Positions 43,230 to 51,275 of a DNA stretch of 64,000 bases are shown here, piece after piece. A model generated the notes under the pieces. That model saw nothing but the letters and a program-made list of their open reading frames with translations, did not search any database and was not told the origin of the DNA. Where the stretch lies: NCBI RefSeq assembly GCF_022701295.1, contig NZ_CP033204.1, forward strand, positions 3,224,001 to 3,288,000. The letters are read 5' to 3'. The position numbers and the translations under genes were made by a program. The stretch comes from Sphingopyxis sp. YF1 (lineage in GTDB: Bacteria > Pseudomonadota > Alphaproteobacteria > Sphingomonadales > Sphingomonadaceae). Positions within the stretch are counted from its first letter, which is position 1. Each line of letters starts with the position of its first letter.

Positions 43230-43257
43230 TTGCCAATCAGCGGGAAATTTTGCCAAT
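43230..43257 (-). promoter_or_regulatory. candidate PspF upstream activating sequences
   Basis: Two direct repeats of ATTGGCAA (TTGCCAAT on the plus strand at 43230-43237 and 43250-43257), exactly 20 bp apart, or about two helical turns. They lie about 65-107 bp upstream of the -24 element and 8-36 bp before the pspF ATG, where they could also mediate autorepression of pspF. An adjacent CCAAT-C-ATTGG dyad includes the second copy. Confidence 0.6.
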
Positions 43258-43265
43258 GATTGGGA

Positions 43266-44300
43266 ATGGAACGCGAAACGCAGTTCATTGGCCAGTCGGC
43301 GGCCTTTCAGGACGCGGTCGAACGCGCGAGCCAGGCCGCGACGCTCGACCGGCCGGTGCTGGTGATCGGCGAGCGCGGCACCGGCAAGGAATTGATCGCC
43401 GAGCGCCTGCACCGCCTGTCGGCGCGCTGGGACAAGCCCTATGTGATCATGAACTGCGCGGCGATGCCCGAAACGCTGATCGAATCCGAGCTTTTCGGAC
43501 ACGAGGCGGGCGCCTTCACCGGTGCGACGCGCACGCGCGCGGGACGCTTTGAAGAGGCCGACGGTGGCACGCTCTTCCTCGACGAACTCGCGACGATGTC
43601 GATGGGCGCGCAGGAGCGCCTGCTGCGCGCGGTCGAATATGGCGAGGTCACGCGCGTCGGCTCGTCGCGCCCGATCCGCGTCGATGTGCGCATCGTCGCG
43701 GCGACCAACGAGCATCTTCCCGCGCTGGTCGACGACAACCGGTTCCGCGCCGACCTGCTCGACCGGCTCTCGTTCGAGGTCATCACCCTGCCCCCGCTGC
43801 GCGCGCGCGAAGGCGATATCGAGGTCCTCGCCACCTATTTCGGCCAGCGCATGGCGGCGGTGCTCGGCTGGGATGAATGGCCGGGTTTCGGCCCGCGCGC
43901 CCTCGCGGCGATGGAGGGGCACGACTGGCCGGGCAATGTCCGCGAACTCAGGAACGTCATCGAGCGCGCCATCTATCGCTGGGCCGATCCCGAACGCCCG
44001 GTCGACGCGCTGACCTTCGATCCGTTCGCCAGCCCGTGGCAGCCGGTCGCGAACAGGGTTGCGGCGGCGAAGGGCGACTCGGCGACGGCGCCGGCAGGCA
44101 CACCGGCTGCGGCGCCCGCACCCGCCACGCCGCCGCCCGGACCGGTGAGCGACTTGCGCGCGACGGTCGATGCCTATGAAAAACAGATATTATCCGACAC
44201 CATGGCGCGCTGCCGCTTCAACCAGAAGATCGCGGCCGAGGCACTGGGACTGAGCTACGACCAGATTCGCCATGCCCTGAAGAAACACGGGTTGAACTAG
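43266..44300 (+). CDS. pspF: sigma54-dependent activator PspF
   Basis: 344 aa from ATG 43266. AAA+ enhancer-binding protein without an N-terminal receiver domain, as for PspF (E. coli 325 aa). Walker A is GERGTGKE at residues 35-42, the sigma54-contacting loop GAFTGA at 82-87, Walker B GGTLFLDEL, the sensor region AATNEHLP and the Fis-type helix-turn-helix C-terminal (NQKIAAEALGLSYDQIRHALKKHGLN). A Pro/Ala linker at about 262-292 is longer than in E. coli. Divergent from pspA across the sigma54 promoter; PspA is expected to inhibit it. Confidence 0.97.
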   Translation: MERETQFIGQSAAFQDAVERASQAATLDRPVLVIGERGTGKELIAERLHRLSARWDKPYVIMNCAAMPETLIESELFGHEAGAFTGATRTRAGRFEEADGGTLFLDELATMSMGAQERLLRAVEYGEVTRVGSSRPIRVDVRIVAATNEHLPALVDDNRFRADLLDRLSFEVITLPPLRAREGDIEVLATYFGQRMAAVLGWDEWPGFGPRALAAMEGHDWPGNVRELRNVIERAIYRWADPERPVDALTFDPFASPWQPVANRVAAAKGDSATAPAGTPAAAPAPATPPPGPVSDLRATVDAYEKQILSDTMARCRFNQKIAAEALGLSYDQIRHALKKHGLN

Positions 44301-44339
44301 AAAGATACCACCCCCGCCGGCGCGGGAGCGGCGGCCTCG

Positions 44340-44858
44340 CTACTCGCCCGGCAACTGCCGGCTCAGCGCCTCGATCACCGCATCCTGCGTCGCGACGGTT
44401 TCGGCGAGACGATCGCGCAGCGCGTAGATCGCCGGCATGCCGTCGATCGCTTCGTCGACGCTGCGCTCGATATAGAGGCGATCGATGTCGCCGAGCGCAG
44501 CGGTGAGCGGCGCGCGCGCCGCGACGAGGCGCGAGATCGCCTGCTGCGCGACGACCCACGATTCGCTCGCGACCGCCGCACCGCCCGCCGCAGCGACGAG
44601 ACGGACGGCATTGTCGCGTTCGGCCGCAAAAGCCTGCTGCCCGGCCGTACCGTCGGATTCCCAGCGCGCGAGCCGCCCCGCCAGGTCGTCGGGAAGCGGC
44701 CCTGGCGGCGTCACGACGACGGGCGGCGGCGCGACGTTGAGGCGCCCCTCGACCGGCCGTTTGGCAAGCGAGGGGGCATCGGTGCCCTGCGCCGCCGCGC
44801 AGCCCGAAAGCGACAGCGAGGCGGCGACAGCCGGCAAAAGGAGACGGGTGCGGATCAT
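44340..44858 (-). CDS. hypothetical lipoprotein
   Basis: 172 aa from ATG 44856-44858. The lipoprotein signal is MIRTRLLLPAVAASLSLSGC (Cys20). It is followed by a Pro-rich linker (VAPPPVVVTPPGPLPDD) and helical repeats rich in Ala/Arg (SRLVAARAPLTAALGDIDRLY ... RLAETVATQDAVIEAL). No family recognised. Convergent with pspF (40 bp apart) and divergent from rplU. Envelope location predicted only. Confidence 0.75.
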   Translation of the reverse strand: MIRTRLLLPAVAASLSLSGCAAAQGTDAPSLAKRPVEGRLNVAPPPVVVTPPGPLPDDLAGRLARWESDGTAGQQAFAAERDNAVRLVAAAGGAAVASESWVVAQQAISRLVAARAPLTAALGDIDRLYIERSVDEAIDGMPAIYALRDRLAETVATQDAVIEALSRQLPGE

Positions 44859-44968
44859 TGCCGTCCCTGATATGGGCGCCACGCGCGTCCAGCAAGCGCC
44901 GAATCGGAGCACATGCCCCGAATCCCGCGCGAACGGCAAAAAGCCGTAAAAAGCACGGGAATATGCGG

Positions 44969-44997
44969 TTGACAGCCAAGCGCTTCACCGCTAGTGG
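44969..44997 (+). promoter_or_regulatory. candidate promoter of rplU-rpmA
   Basis: TTGACA at 44969-44974, 17 bp, TAGTGG at 44992-44997. The -35 is consensus and the -10 is weak. Predicted start near 45004, giving an 83-nt leader before rplU. Confidence 0.55.
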
Positions 44998-45086
44998 CGC
45001 TGACTTTCCCGCATGCCGGAAAAATCGCTTGCTTCGGCGGGTGACCGGCAGCGCGGGTGTTCTAGTTTCTGATTGGATGGAAGACG

Positions 45087-45536
45087 ATGTTCGCAATCGT
45101 GCGCACGGGCGGCAAACAATATCGCGTCGCCGCTGGAGACAAAATCGCCGTTGAAAAGATCGACGGCGAAGCCGGTGACACCGTGTCGCTGGGCGATATC
45201 CTGCTGGCCGGCGACGGCGGCGAAGTGAAGGATGCCAAGGGCCTGACCGTGTCGGCCGAGATCATCGCGCAGACGCGCGGCGAAAAGGTCATCGTCTTCA
45301 AGAAGCGTCGCCGGCACAACTACCGTCGTCGCAACGGCCACCGCCAGTCGCTGACCCTGCTCCGCATCCTCGCTGTCGGCGAAGCCAAGAAGGCTGCGCC
45401 GAAGAAGGAAGCCGCGCCGAAGGAAGAGGCTGCCCCTGCCAAGGAAGCTGCGCCGAAGAAGGCCGCCGCCCCCAAGGCCGAAACCGCCGAAAAGAAGCCC
45501 GCTGCCAAGAAGGCAGCCCCCAAGAAGGACGCCTGA
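45087..45536 (+). CDS. rplU: 50S ribosomal protein L21 with a Lys/Ala-rich tail
   Basis: 149 aa. Residues 1-102 are canonical L21 ([36 protein letters not shown]). The last about 45 residues are low-complexity Lys/Ala/Pro repeats ([21 protein letters not shown]). L21 is about 103 aa in E. coli. The basic tail contrasts with the acidic S16 tail (14407-15009). First gene of rplU-rpmA, behind a TTGACA promoter. Confidence 0.97.
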   Translation: MFAIVRTGGKQYRVAAGDKIAVEKIDGEAGDTVSLGDILLAGDGGEVKDAKGLTVSAEIIAQTRGEKVIVFKKRRRHNYRRRNGHRQSLTLLRILAVGEAKKAAPKKEAAPKEEAAPAKEAAPKKAAAPKAETAEKKPAAKKAAPKKDA

Positions 45537-45583
45537 GCGCGCTTACCCGCAGCTCGGCCCCCAAAAGTTAAGGAGCATCAGTC

Positions 45584-45853
45584 ATGGCACATAAAAAAGC
45601 AGGCGGTTCTTCGCGCAACGGTCGCGACTCAGCCGGCCGTCGCCTTGGCGTCAAGAAGTTCGGCGGTCAGGAAGTGATCGGCGGCAACATTATCGTGCGC
45701 CAGCGCGGCACCAGGGTTTACCCGGGTGTCAACGTTGGCATGGGCAAGGACCACACGCTGTTCGCGACCGCGGACGGCCGCGTCCGATTCCACGACGGCA
45801 AGCTCGGCCGCAAATATGTATCGGTCGACATGATGGCCGAAGCCGCCGAATAA
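45584..45853 (+). CDS. rpmA: 50S ribosomal protein L27
   Basis: 89 aa, standard. Near the peptidyl-transferase centre. Seen: [20 protein letters not shown], the conserved flexible N-terminus, with no Firmicutes-type cleavable extension, then [23 protein letters not shown]. 47 bp after rplU; likely one transcript, ended by the hairpin at 45935. Confidence 0.98.
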   Translation: MAHKKAGGSSRNGRDSAGRRLGVKKFGGQEVIGGNIIVRQRGTRVYPGVNVGMGKDHTLFATADGRVRFHDGKLGRKYVSVDMMAEAAE

Positions 45854-45934
45854 GGACGATCGCTGACGGGTCGTCCATCCAAGGGATGACCCGGAACGGT
45901 CCTTTCCGCCGCAAGCGGAGGCAAAGTTCGAAAA

Positions 45935-45967
45935 GAGGGAGACGGGTCACCCCGGCTCCCTTTTTTC
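45935..45967 (+). terminator. rho-independent terminator after rpmA
   Basis: GGGAG-AC-GGG, loop TCA, CCC-CG-GCTCCC, then TTTTTT. It lies 82 bp after the rpmA stop, with other imperfect dyads between. Confidence 0.8.
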
Positions 45968-46092
45968 TTGTCTTATATCCGCCGCTTGGCGGATCGACGC
46001 GAAAAACGGGCTGACCATCTCCCTCGCATATCGACTGTCGTCAAAGCGTCACCATCTGGCGCCACGGCGACAGGCAAATGGGAGTGACGTAA

Positions 46093-46689
46093 ATGTTCGC
46101 ACGTACCGAAAGATTATTGCTGCGGCCCGGCTGGCAGGAAGACGCACCGGCGCTGGCACGGGCGATCGGCGAGGAAGCGGTGGTCCGCAACCTCGCGACC
46201 GCGCCCTGGCCCTATCGCGAAGCCGATGCCCAGGCGTTCCTCGGCCAGCCCGTCGATCCGGCGCAGCCGCGCTTCCTGATCTTTACCCGCACCGGCGGCG
46301 CACCGCGCCTCGTCGGCGGCTGCGGCATTTCACCCGCCCCCGACGGCACGCTCGAAATGGGTTACTGGATCGCCCGGCCCTATTGGGGCCTCGGTTTCGC
46401 GACCGAGGCTGGACGCCAGATGATCGGCATCGCGCGCGCCATGAATCTGCCCCGGCTGACCGCGGGCCATTTCACCGACAATCCGGCGTCGGGCGCGGTG
46501 CTGCGCAAGCTCGGCTTTCGCCCGACCGGCCGCGTCGTTCCGCGCTTCAGCGCCGCGCGCGGCAGCGAGGCGGCGTGCGCGCTGTTCGAGGAAGGCGACG
46601 CCGATGCGGATGGCGCCGTCACCCCGATGCGAGGCCGCATCGGGGTGGACGAGGATTTTCGCCAGGAGCTGCGTCTTCTGGCGGCGTGA
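46093..46689 (+). CDS. GNAT N-acetyltransferase
   Basis: 198 aa. RimJ/RimL-like: TERLLLRPGWQEDAPALARAI at the N-terminus, the acetyl-CoA region EMGYWIARPYWGLGFATEAGRQMIGIA and NPASGAVLRKLGF. Sphingomonads often carry a GNAT gene after rpmA, ahead of obgE; obgE is not in this window. Substrate unknown. GGGAG lies 8 bp before ATG 46093. Ends against a hairpin shared with a convergent gene. Confidence 0.9.
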   Translation: MFARTERLLLRPGWQEDAPALARAIGEEAVVRNLATAPWPYREADAQAFLGQPVDPAQPRFLIFTRTGGAPRLVGGCGISPAPDGTLEMGYWIARPYWGLGFATEAGRQMIGIARAMNLPRLTAGHFTDNPASGAVLRKLGFRPTGRVVPRFSAARGSEAACALFEEGDADADGAVTPMRGRIGVDEDFRQELRLLAA

Positions 46690-46694
46690 ACGAT

Positions 46695-46716
46695 CCCCTC
46701 CCGCAAGCGGGAGGGG
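46695..46716. terminator. hairpin between convergent GNAT and DUF937 genes
   Basis: CCCCTCCCGC (46695-46704) pairs perfectly with GCGGGAGGGG (46707-46716). No clear T-run on either side, so intrinsic termination is weak; it may mark transcript ends from both sides. Confidence 0.5.
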
Positions 46717-46725
46717 ACCGATCCC

Positions 46726-47307
46726 TTATCCGCGCAGCTTGCCCAGCCCGCCGAGGATGTCGTCGAGCGGATTGCCGTCGCCGTTGAGATCGATGAGCTT
46801 GCCGAGACCGCCGAGCCCCCCCGCCGAAGGCGCCGTGCCACCACCGAGCGCGCCGCCAAGGACGTTGCCGAGCATGCCGCCAAGGCCGCCGTTGCCACCC
46901 TCGCTGCCGCCCTGTCTGGACATATAGCCCGCGACGAGCATCGCGAGGATCGGCAGCATCTTCTTGAGCGTGCCGGCGTCGATGCCGGTCCTTGCCGCCG
47001 CATCGCCCGCAACCGAGCGACTGACCTCCTTTGTTCCGAAAATCTGCCCCAGCACGTCATTGCCCTTGTCGACCGGGGTCGGTTGCGACCCGAGCACCGC
47101 GTCGAGCAGACCGCCGCCGCCGAGCTGGCCGAGCAGCCCGCCGAGTCCCTCGACGCCCCCGCCACCCTGCGCCTGTTTCTTGAAGCCGCCGAGGATCGCC
47201 GGGAGCAGCGCCTCGGCACCCTGTTTCGCCATGGCGGGCGGGATGCCAAGGTCCTTCGCCATCGATTCGATGCCGCCGGCCTGCGAGAGGATATCGGTGA
47301 AATTCAT
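46726..47307 (-). CDS. DUF937 (YidB-like) domain protein
   Basis: 193 aa. Gly-rich helical protein: ILSQAGGIESMAKDLGIPPAMAKQGAEALLPAILGGFKKQAQGG, then GIDAGTLKKMLPILAMLVAGYMSRQ, typical of DUF937. A Gly/Leu-rich C-terminus (LGGMLGNVLGGALGGG, NPLDDILGGLGKL) recalls YidB. No enzymatic function is known for the family. Divergent from DUF3597 at 47487; no operon partner. Confidence 0.85.
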   Translation of the reverse strand: MNFTDILSQAGGIESMAKDLGIPPAMAKQGAEALLPAILGGFKKQAQGGGGVEGLGGLLGQLGGGGLLDAVLGSQPTPVDKGNDVLGQIFGTKEVSRSVAGDAAARTGIDAGTLKKMLPILAMLVAGYMSRQGGSEGGNGGLGGMLGNVLGGALGGGTAPSAGGLGGLGKLIDLNGDGNPLDDILGGLGKLRG

Positions 47308-47486
47308 AGACTTGCACTCCCAACGCGGCGCGGGGATCGAACCACGCCGATGCGCGTTATCATAGCAGCGCGGGGGCGGGGGACGAGCCGTTCATTGAAC
47401 TGTCATTTCCCCATGCCCAAGCCTAGCCTGCCGACGTGCGACTTCCCTTCCGGGGGCGTACGGCCGCATCATGTGGGAGCAACATC

Positions 47487-47882
47487 ATGGGTATTTTCAG
47501 CAAGATCAAAGACGCGATTTTCGGCAAGAAGGCGGAGGCCGCCGAGCCCGCTCCCGCCGCCCCCGCGGCGGGTACCGCACCCGCCGCACCGCAACCCGTC
47601 CCCGCCGCCCCCGCACCGATCAGCGACGTCGACGTCGAAGCGATCCTGTCGGCACAGGCCGCCGGCGCCGGCCAGCCGCTCAACTGGCGCACCTCGATCG
47701 TCGACCTGATGAAGCTCGTCGGCATCGACCCGAGCCTCGCCAATCGCAAGGAGCTGGCGCAGGAACTCGGCTACACCGGCGCGCTCGACGGCAGTGCCGA
47801 AATGAACATCTGGCTGCACAAGGCGGTGATGCGCGAACTCGCGGCGAACGGCGGCACCGTGCCCGCCGACCTGACCGACTGA
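47487..47882 (+). CDS. DUF3597 domain protein
   Basis: 131 aa from ATG 47487 (MGIFSKIKDAIFGKK). An Ala/Pro-rich linker (about 20-46) precedes a conserved C-terminal domain (NWRTSIVDLMKLVGIDPSLANRKELAQELGYTGALDGSAEMNIWLHKAVM), as in DUF3597 proteins. DUF3597 structures resemble a LysM-associated helical fold; function unknown. A terminator follows. Confidence 0.88.
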   Translation: MGIFSKIKDAIFGKKAEAAEPAPAAPAAGTAPAAPQPVPAAPAPISDVDVEAILSAQAAGAGQPLNWRTSIVDLMKLVGIDPSLANRKELAQELGYTGALDGSAEMNIWLHKAVMRELAANGGTVPADLTD

Positions 47883-47905
47883 CCAACGCACCACAATTTT
47901 CGACG

Positions 47906-47942
47906 GGGGCCGGGCGAGCATGGGCTTTCCCGGCCCCTTTTC
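47906..47942 (+). terminator. rho-independent terminator after the DUF3597 gene
   Basis: GGGGCCGGG (47906-47914) pairs with CCCGGCCCC (47929-47937), followed by TTTT. Confidence 0.85.
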
Positions 47943-48007
47943 GTTGACCGCTGCGCCGCGCCGCCTAGACAGGTTGCAACCGAAACCATGGTCGCAGGGA
48001 GCCACAC

Positions 48008-49867
48008 GTGCACGACAGCCTTTCCACCCCGATCAGCCGCCGCCAGACGCTTGCCGCGATCGGCGCAGGCGGTGCGACGCTCGCCCTCTCCGCCCCCTTG
48101 CCCGTGTTCGCAGCCCCCGCGGCACCGGCGACCGGCAAGGCCGGCGCCGACGCGCTGCTCTCGTCGATCGCCGACAATCTGCTCGCGCAGTCGCCCGAAG
48201 GAGCAACCTCGCTCGGCATCGATACCGGCGCACGCGCCGCGGCGCGCGGCCAGCTCGGTGACCGCTCGGCGGCGGGCATCCAGGCGCTCGCCGGCACGCT
48301 GAAGGCCGACGTCGCGCGCGTGCGCGCCTTCGACAAGAACGGGCTCGATCATGCGACGCGCACCAGCCTCGCGGTGGTCGACAGCGCATATAGCGTCGCG
48401 CTCGACGGCTTTGCCCTCCCCTACGGCGACGTCGCGGTCGGCGGCTGGCGCAACACGCCCTATGTCGTGATCCAGAATGTCGGCGCCTATCTCGACATCC
48501 CCAAATTCCTCGACAGCGACCATCCGGTGAAGAACTCCGCCGACGCCGAAGCCTATCTCGCGCGCCTGGGCGCTTTTCCGGGGGTACTCGACGGCGAGAC
48601 CGAGCGGCTGAAAGCCGCGGGCGGCCAGGGCCTGATCGCCCCCGCCTTCCTGATCGACAAGGCGATCAAGCAGATGGAGGCGAGCCTCGCCGACGCCAGG
48701 GCGGGCGGATCGATGATCGAAAGCCTGGCCCGCCGCACCGGCGAAGCAAAGATCGCGGGCGACTGGAACGCACGGTCGGCGAAGATCGTGCAGGGCCCTG
48801 TCGCCGCCGCACTCGAGCGCCAGCTCGCCGAACTCAAGGCGCAGCGGCCGAAAGCGACGATGGACGCCGGCCTGTGGGCACGGCCGGGCGGCGACGAATG
48901 GTACGCATGGGGACTGCGTGCGAGCACGACGACGCGCATGACCCCCGACGAGGTCCATGCAATGGGGCGCGAGGAGCTGGCGGCGCTGCACGGCCAGATG
49001 GACCCGATCCTGCGCAAGATCGGCTATACCGAGGGTTCGGTCGGCGACCGGATGAACGCGCTCGCCAAGGACCCCAAATATAAATTCCCCGACAATGACG
49101 CCGGCCGCGCCGAGATCGTCGCCTATATCCAGAGCTGGCTCGGCAAGATCCGCGCCGAACTGCCGCGCGCCTTCCGCACGCTGGTCAAGGGCAATGTCGA
49201 GGTGAAGCGACTGCCGCTCGCCGAGGAACCCGGCGCACCTGCGGCCTATGGCGGCGCGGGATCGATCGACGGCAGCATCCCCGGCCGTTTCTGGATCAAC
49301 CTGCGCACCACCGAATTGCACAGCAAATATTCGCTCCCCGACCTTGCGATGCACGAGGCGATTCCGGGGCATGCGTGGCAGGGCGAATATGCGCATGCGA
49401 TGCCGCTCATCCGCACGATGCTGGCGTTCAACGCCTATAGCGAAGGCTGGGCGCTTTATGCCGAGCAGCTCGCCGACGAACTCGGCCTCTACGACGATTT
49501 CGAGGTCGGGCGGCTCGGCTATCTCCAGTCGCTCGCCTTCCGTGCATGCCGCCTCGTCGTCGACACCGGGCTGCACGCGAAGCGCTGGACGCGCGAGGAA
49601 GGGGTGCGCTTCTTCGTCGAGGAGAATGGCTCGAACCCGCTCGAGGTCGCGAGCGAGGTCGACCGCTATTGCAGCTGGGCGGGGCAGGCGTGCGGCTACA
49701 AGGTCGGGCACAGCGAGATCGTCCGTCAGCGCACCCTCGCGCAAAAGGCGCTCGGCGCGAAATACGACCTGCGCGACTTCAACGACGTCGTGGTCAAGGG
49801 CGGCAACGTCCCGCTCGACGTTCTAGCGCAGAATGTCGCCGAATATGTCGCGGGGGCGAAGGGGTGA
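48008..49867 (+). CDS. exported DUF885 family metallopeptidase-like protein
   Basis: 619 aa from a GTG at 48008. The N-terminus carries a twin-arginine-like signal (SRRQTLAAIGAGGATLALSAP) and an Ala-rich cleavage region. The C-terminal half has the zinc-peptidase-type motif HEAIPGHAWQ, with a downstream Glu in YSEGWALYAEQLADELG, the DUF885 signature. Family members are suspected dipeptidases or carboxypeptidases. Coupled to the next gene (TGATG at 49865-49869). A periplasmic peptidase role is inference. Confidence 0.88.
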   Translation: MHDSLSTPISRRQTLAAIGAGGATLALSAPLPVFAAPAAPATGKAGADALLSSIADNLLAQSPEGATSLGIDTGARAAARGQLGDRSAAGIQALAGTLKADVARVRAFDKNGLDHATRTSLAVVDSAYSVALDGFALPYGDVAVGGWRNTPYVVIQNVGAYLDIPKFLDSDHPVKNSADAEAYLARLGAFPGVLDGETERLKAAGGQGLIAPAFLIDKAIKQMEASLADARAGGSMIESLARRTGEAKIAGDWNARSAKIVQGPVAAALERQLAELKAQRPKATMDAGLWARPGGDEWYAWGLRASTTTRMTPDEVHAMGREELAALHGQMDPILRKIGYTEGSVGDRMNALAKDPKYKFPDNDAGRAEIVAYIQSWLGKIRAELPRAFRTLVKGNVEVKRLPLAEEPGAPAAYGGAGSIDGSIPGRFWINLRTTELHSKYSLPDLAMHEAIPGHAWQGEYAHAMPLIRTMLAFNAYSEGWALYAEQLADELGLYDDFEVGRLGYLQSLAFRACRLVVDTGLHAKRWTREEGVRFFVEENGSNPLEVASEVDRYCSWAGQACGYKVGHSEIVRQRTLAQKALGAKYDLRDFNDVVVKGGNVPLDVLAQNVAEYVAGAKG

Positions 49868-50781
49868 TGCGCGCTGTTGCGGCGGTGCTCGCGGCGTTTC
49901 TGCTCGGGCCCGCCAGCCATGCGAGTGAAGCGACGTCGCGCGTTGTGATCGTGACGAGCGACGTCGACCGTTTCTTCGCGCTCCACGACGATCCAGCGGT
50001 CGCCGCCAATCCCGACGCGCTCGCGGCGCGCTACCTCGCCGATGCATCGCCGGGGCTTCGCGAATTCATGACCATGCGTCGCATCACGCCCGAACGGCTC
50101 GCGGCGGCGCTGCGCGACAAGCCGCAGGTCTTCGCCGACGCACGCGGCTGCGCGGCGAAGCTCGGCAATGTCCGCGCGCGGCTGGTCGCGGCGACCGACC
50201 GGCTCGCGGCGCTCTATCCGCCCGCCCGCTTCCCGCCGATCACGATCGCGATCGGGCGCGGCGCAACCGCGGGAACGGCGAATGCCAGGGGGCTCTACAT
50301 CGGGCTCGAGGCGCTGTGCGTGGCGAAGTGCATCGAGGCCGACGACGAGGACCGCTTCGTCCATGTCATCGCGCATGAATATGTCCATGCGCAGCAGCCG
50401 CTCGCGCAGGTGGAGGATCGCGAAGAAACGGTGCTCCGCGCCGCCCTGACCGAAGGCGCCGCCGAATTTGTCGCCGAACAGATGACCGGTTCGGTCGGCT
50501 ATCCGCTGCTCCACATATGGGCCAGGGGACGCGAGAAGGAACTGGAGACCGCCTTCCTCGCCGAAAAGGACGTGAAGGCGATCGGCTCGCGCTGGCTCTA
50601 CAACCAGCAGGGCAGCGACGGATGGCCCGGCGACCTTGGCTATTGGGTCGGATACCGGGTCGCGAAAAGCTATTACCAGCGCGCGCCTGACAAGGCGGCG
50701 GCGATCCGCGAGATCATCGCGATGCAGGACCCCGCCGCGTTCCTTGCCGCGAGCGGCTGGACGCCCGGCATCGCGCTCTAG
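49867..50781 (+). CDS. exported DUF2268-like zinc-peptidase-type protein
   Basis: 304 aa. Signal peptide 1-19 (SHAS). The HExxH motif reads VIAHEYVHAQQ, followed by TEGAAEFVAEQMTG with a candidate third ligand Glu, the pattern of DUF2268 putative zinc proteases. ATG 49867 overlaps the DUF885 stop by one base, so the two secreted peptidase-like proteins are translationally coupled. Convergent with and overlapping the next gene's 3' end by four bases. Confidence 0.8.
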   Translation: MRAVAAVLAAFLLGPASHASEATSRVVIVTSDVDRFFALHDDPAVAANPDALAARYLADASPGLREFMTMRRITPERLAAALRDKPQVFADARGCAAKLGNVRARLVAATDRLAALYPPARFPPITIAIGRGATAGTANARGLYIGLEALCVAKCIEADDEDRFVHVIAHEYVHAQQPLAQVEDREETVLRAALTEGAAEFVAEQMTGSVGYPLLHIWARGREKELETAFLAEKDVKAIGSRWLYNQQGSDGWPGDLGYWVGYRVAKSYYQRAPDKAAAIREIIAMQDPAAFLAASGWTPGIAL

Positions 50782-51227
50782 GCCGGCAGCGGCGCCAGAT
50801 CGGGTTCGACGAAGCCCCGCCGCGCGGGCACCGAAAAGAGCAGGTCGCGGCTGTAGAAGCGCAGCGGCCAGTCGCGCGTGCCCATCGGCGACAGCAGCAG
50901 CGCGTTGACGCGCGCCGCGAGCCCCGTCTCGGCGGTCCCCGACAGGAAGTGCCGCACCCCCGCGACATAGGCGCGGGTGATGCTGTCGTGATAACCGTTG
51001 TGATCGTCGTTCACGCCGCCGACGCTCTCGTTGAAGCGGCGGATGATGGTCGCGATCCCGGCGTCGACGTCGATGTCGGGCCGCTCGGTCAGCAGCCACA
51101 GGCAGGCGCCCAGATGCGCCTCGTGCGTCCAGGCTTCGCGCGGCAGCGCGCAGGCGAGCAATCGCTCGCCGAGCGCGCGGATGTCGGAATCGCGCTCGAA
51201 CAGGCGCGGTCTATATTCGGTGGTCAT
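50778..51227 (-). CDS. hypothetical protein
   Basis: 149 aa from ATG 51225-51227; the longer reading to 51275 is not supported. Soluble, with conserved-looking elements WTHEAHLGACLWLL and DDHNGYHDSITRAYVAGVRHFL (paired His/Asp/Tyr), suggestive of a small alpha-helical domain that could bind a ligand or metal; no family name recognised. 3' end overlaps the convergent peptidase gene by 4 bp. The pckA gene ends 49 bp upstream on the same strand. Confidence 0.78.
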   Translation of the reverse strand: MTTEYRPRLFERDSDIRALGERLLACALPREAWTHEAHLGACLWLLTERPDIDVDAGIATIIRRFNESVGGVNDDHNGYHDSITRAYVAGVRHFLSGTAETGLAARVNALLLSPMGTRDWPLRFYSRDLLFSVPARRGFVEPDLAPLPA

Positions 51228-51254
51228 GGGTCCGGTCCTTCCGGGTGATTGAGC

Positions 51255-51272
51255 ACCCGGAAGTTTCCGGGT
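51255..51272 (-). terminator. 8-bp perfect hairpin after pckA
   Basis: ACCCGGAA / TTCCGGGT with a 2-nt core (effectively a 4-nt loop), 4 bp after the pckA stop. No T-run, so a weak terminator or processing signal. Confidence 0.4.
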
Positions 51273-51275
51273 CAA

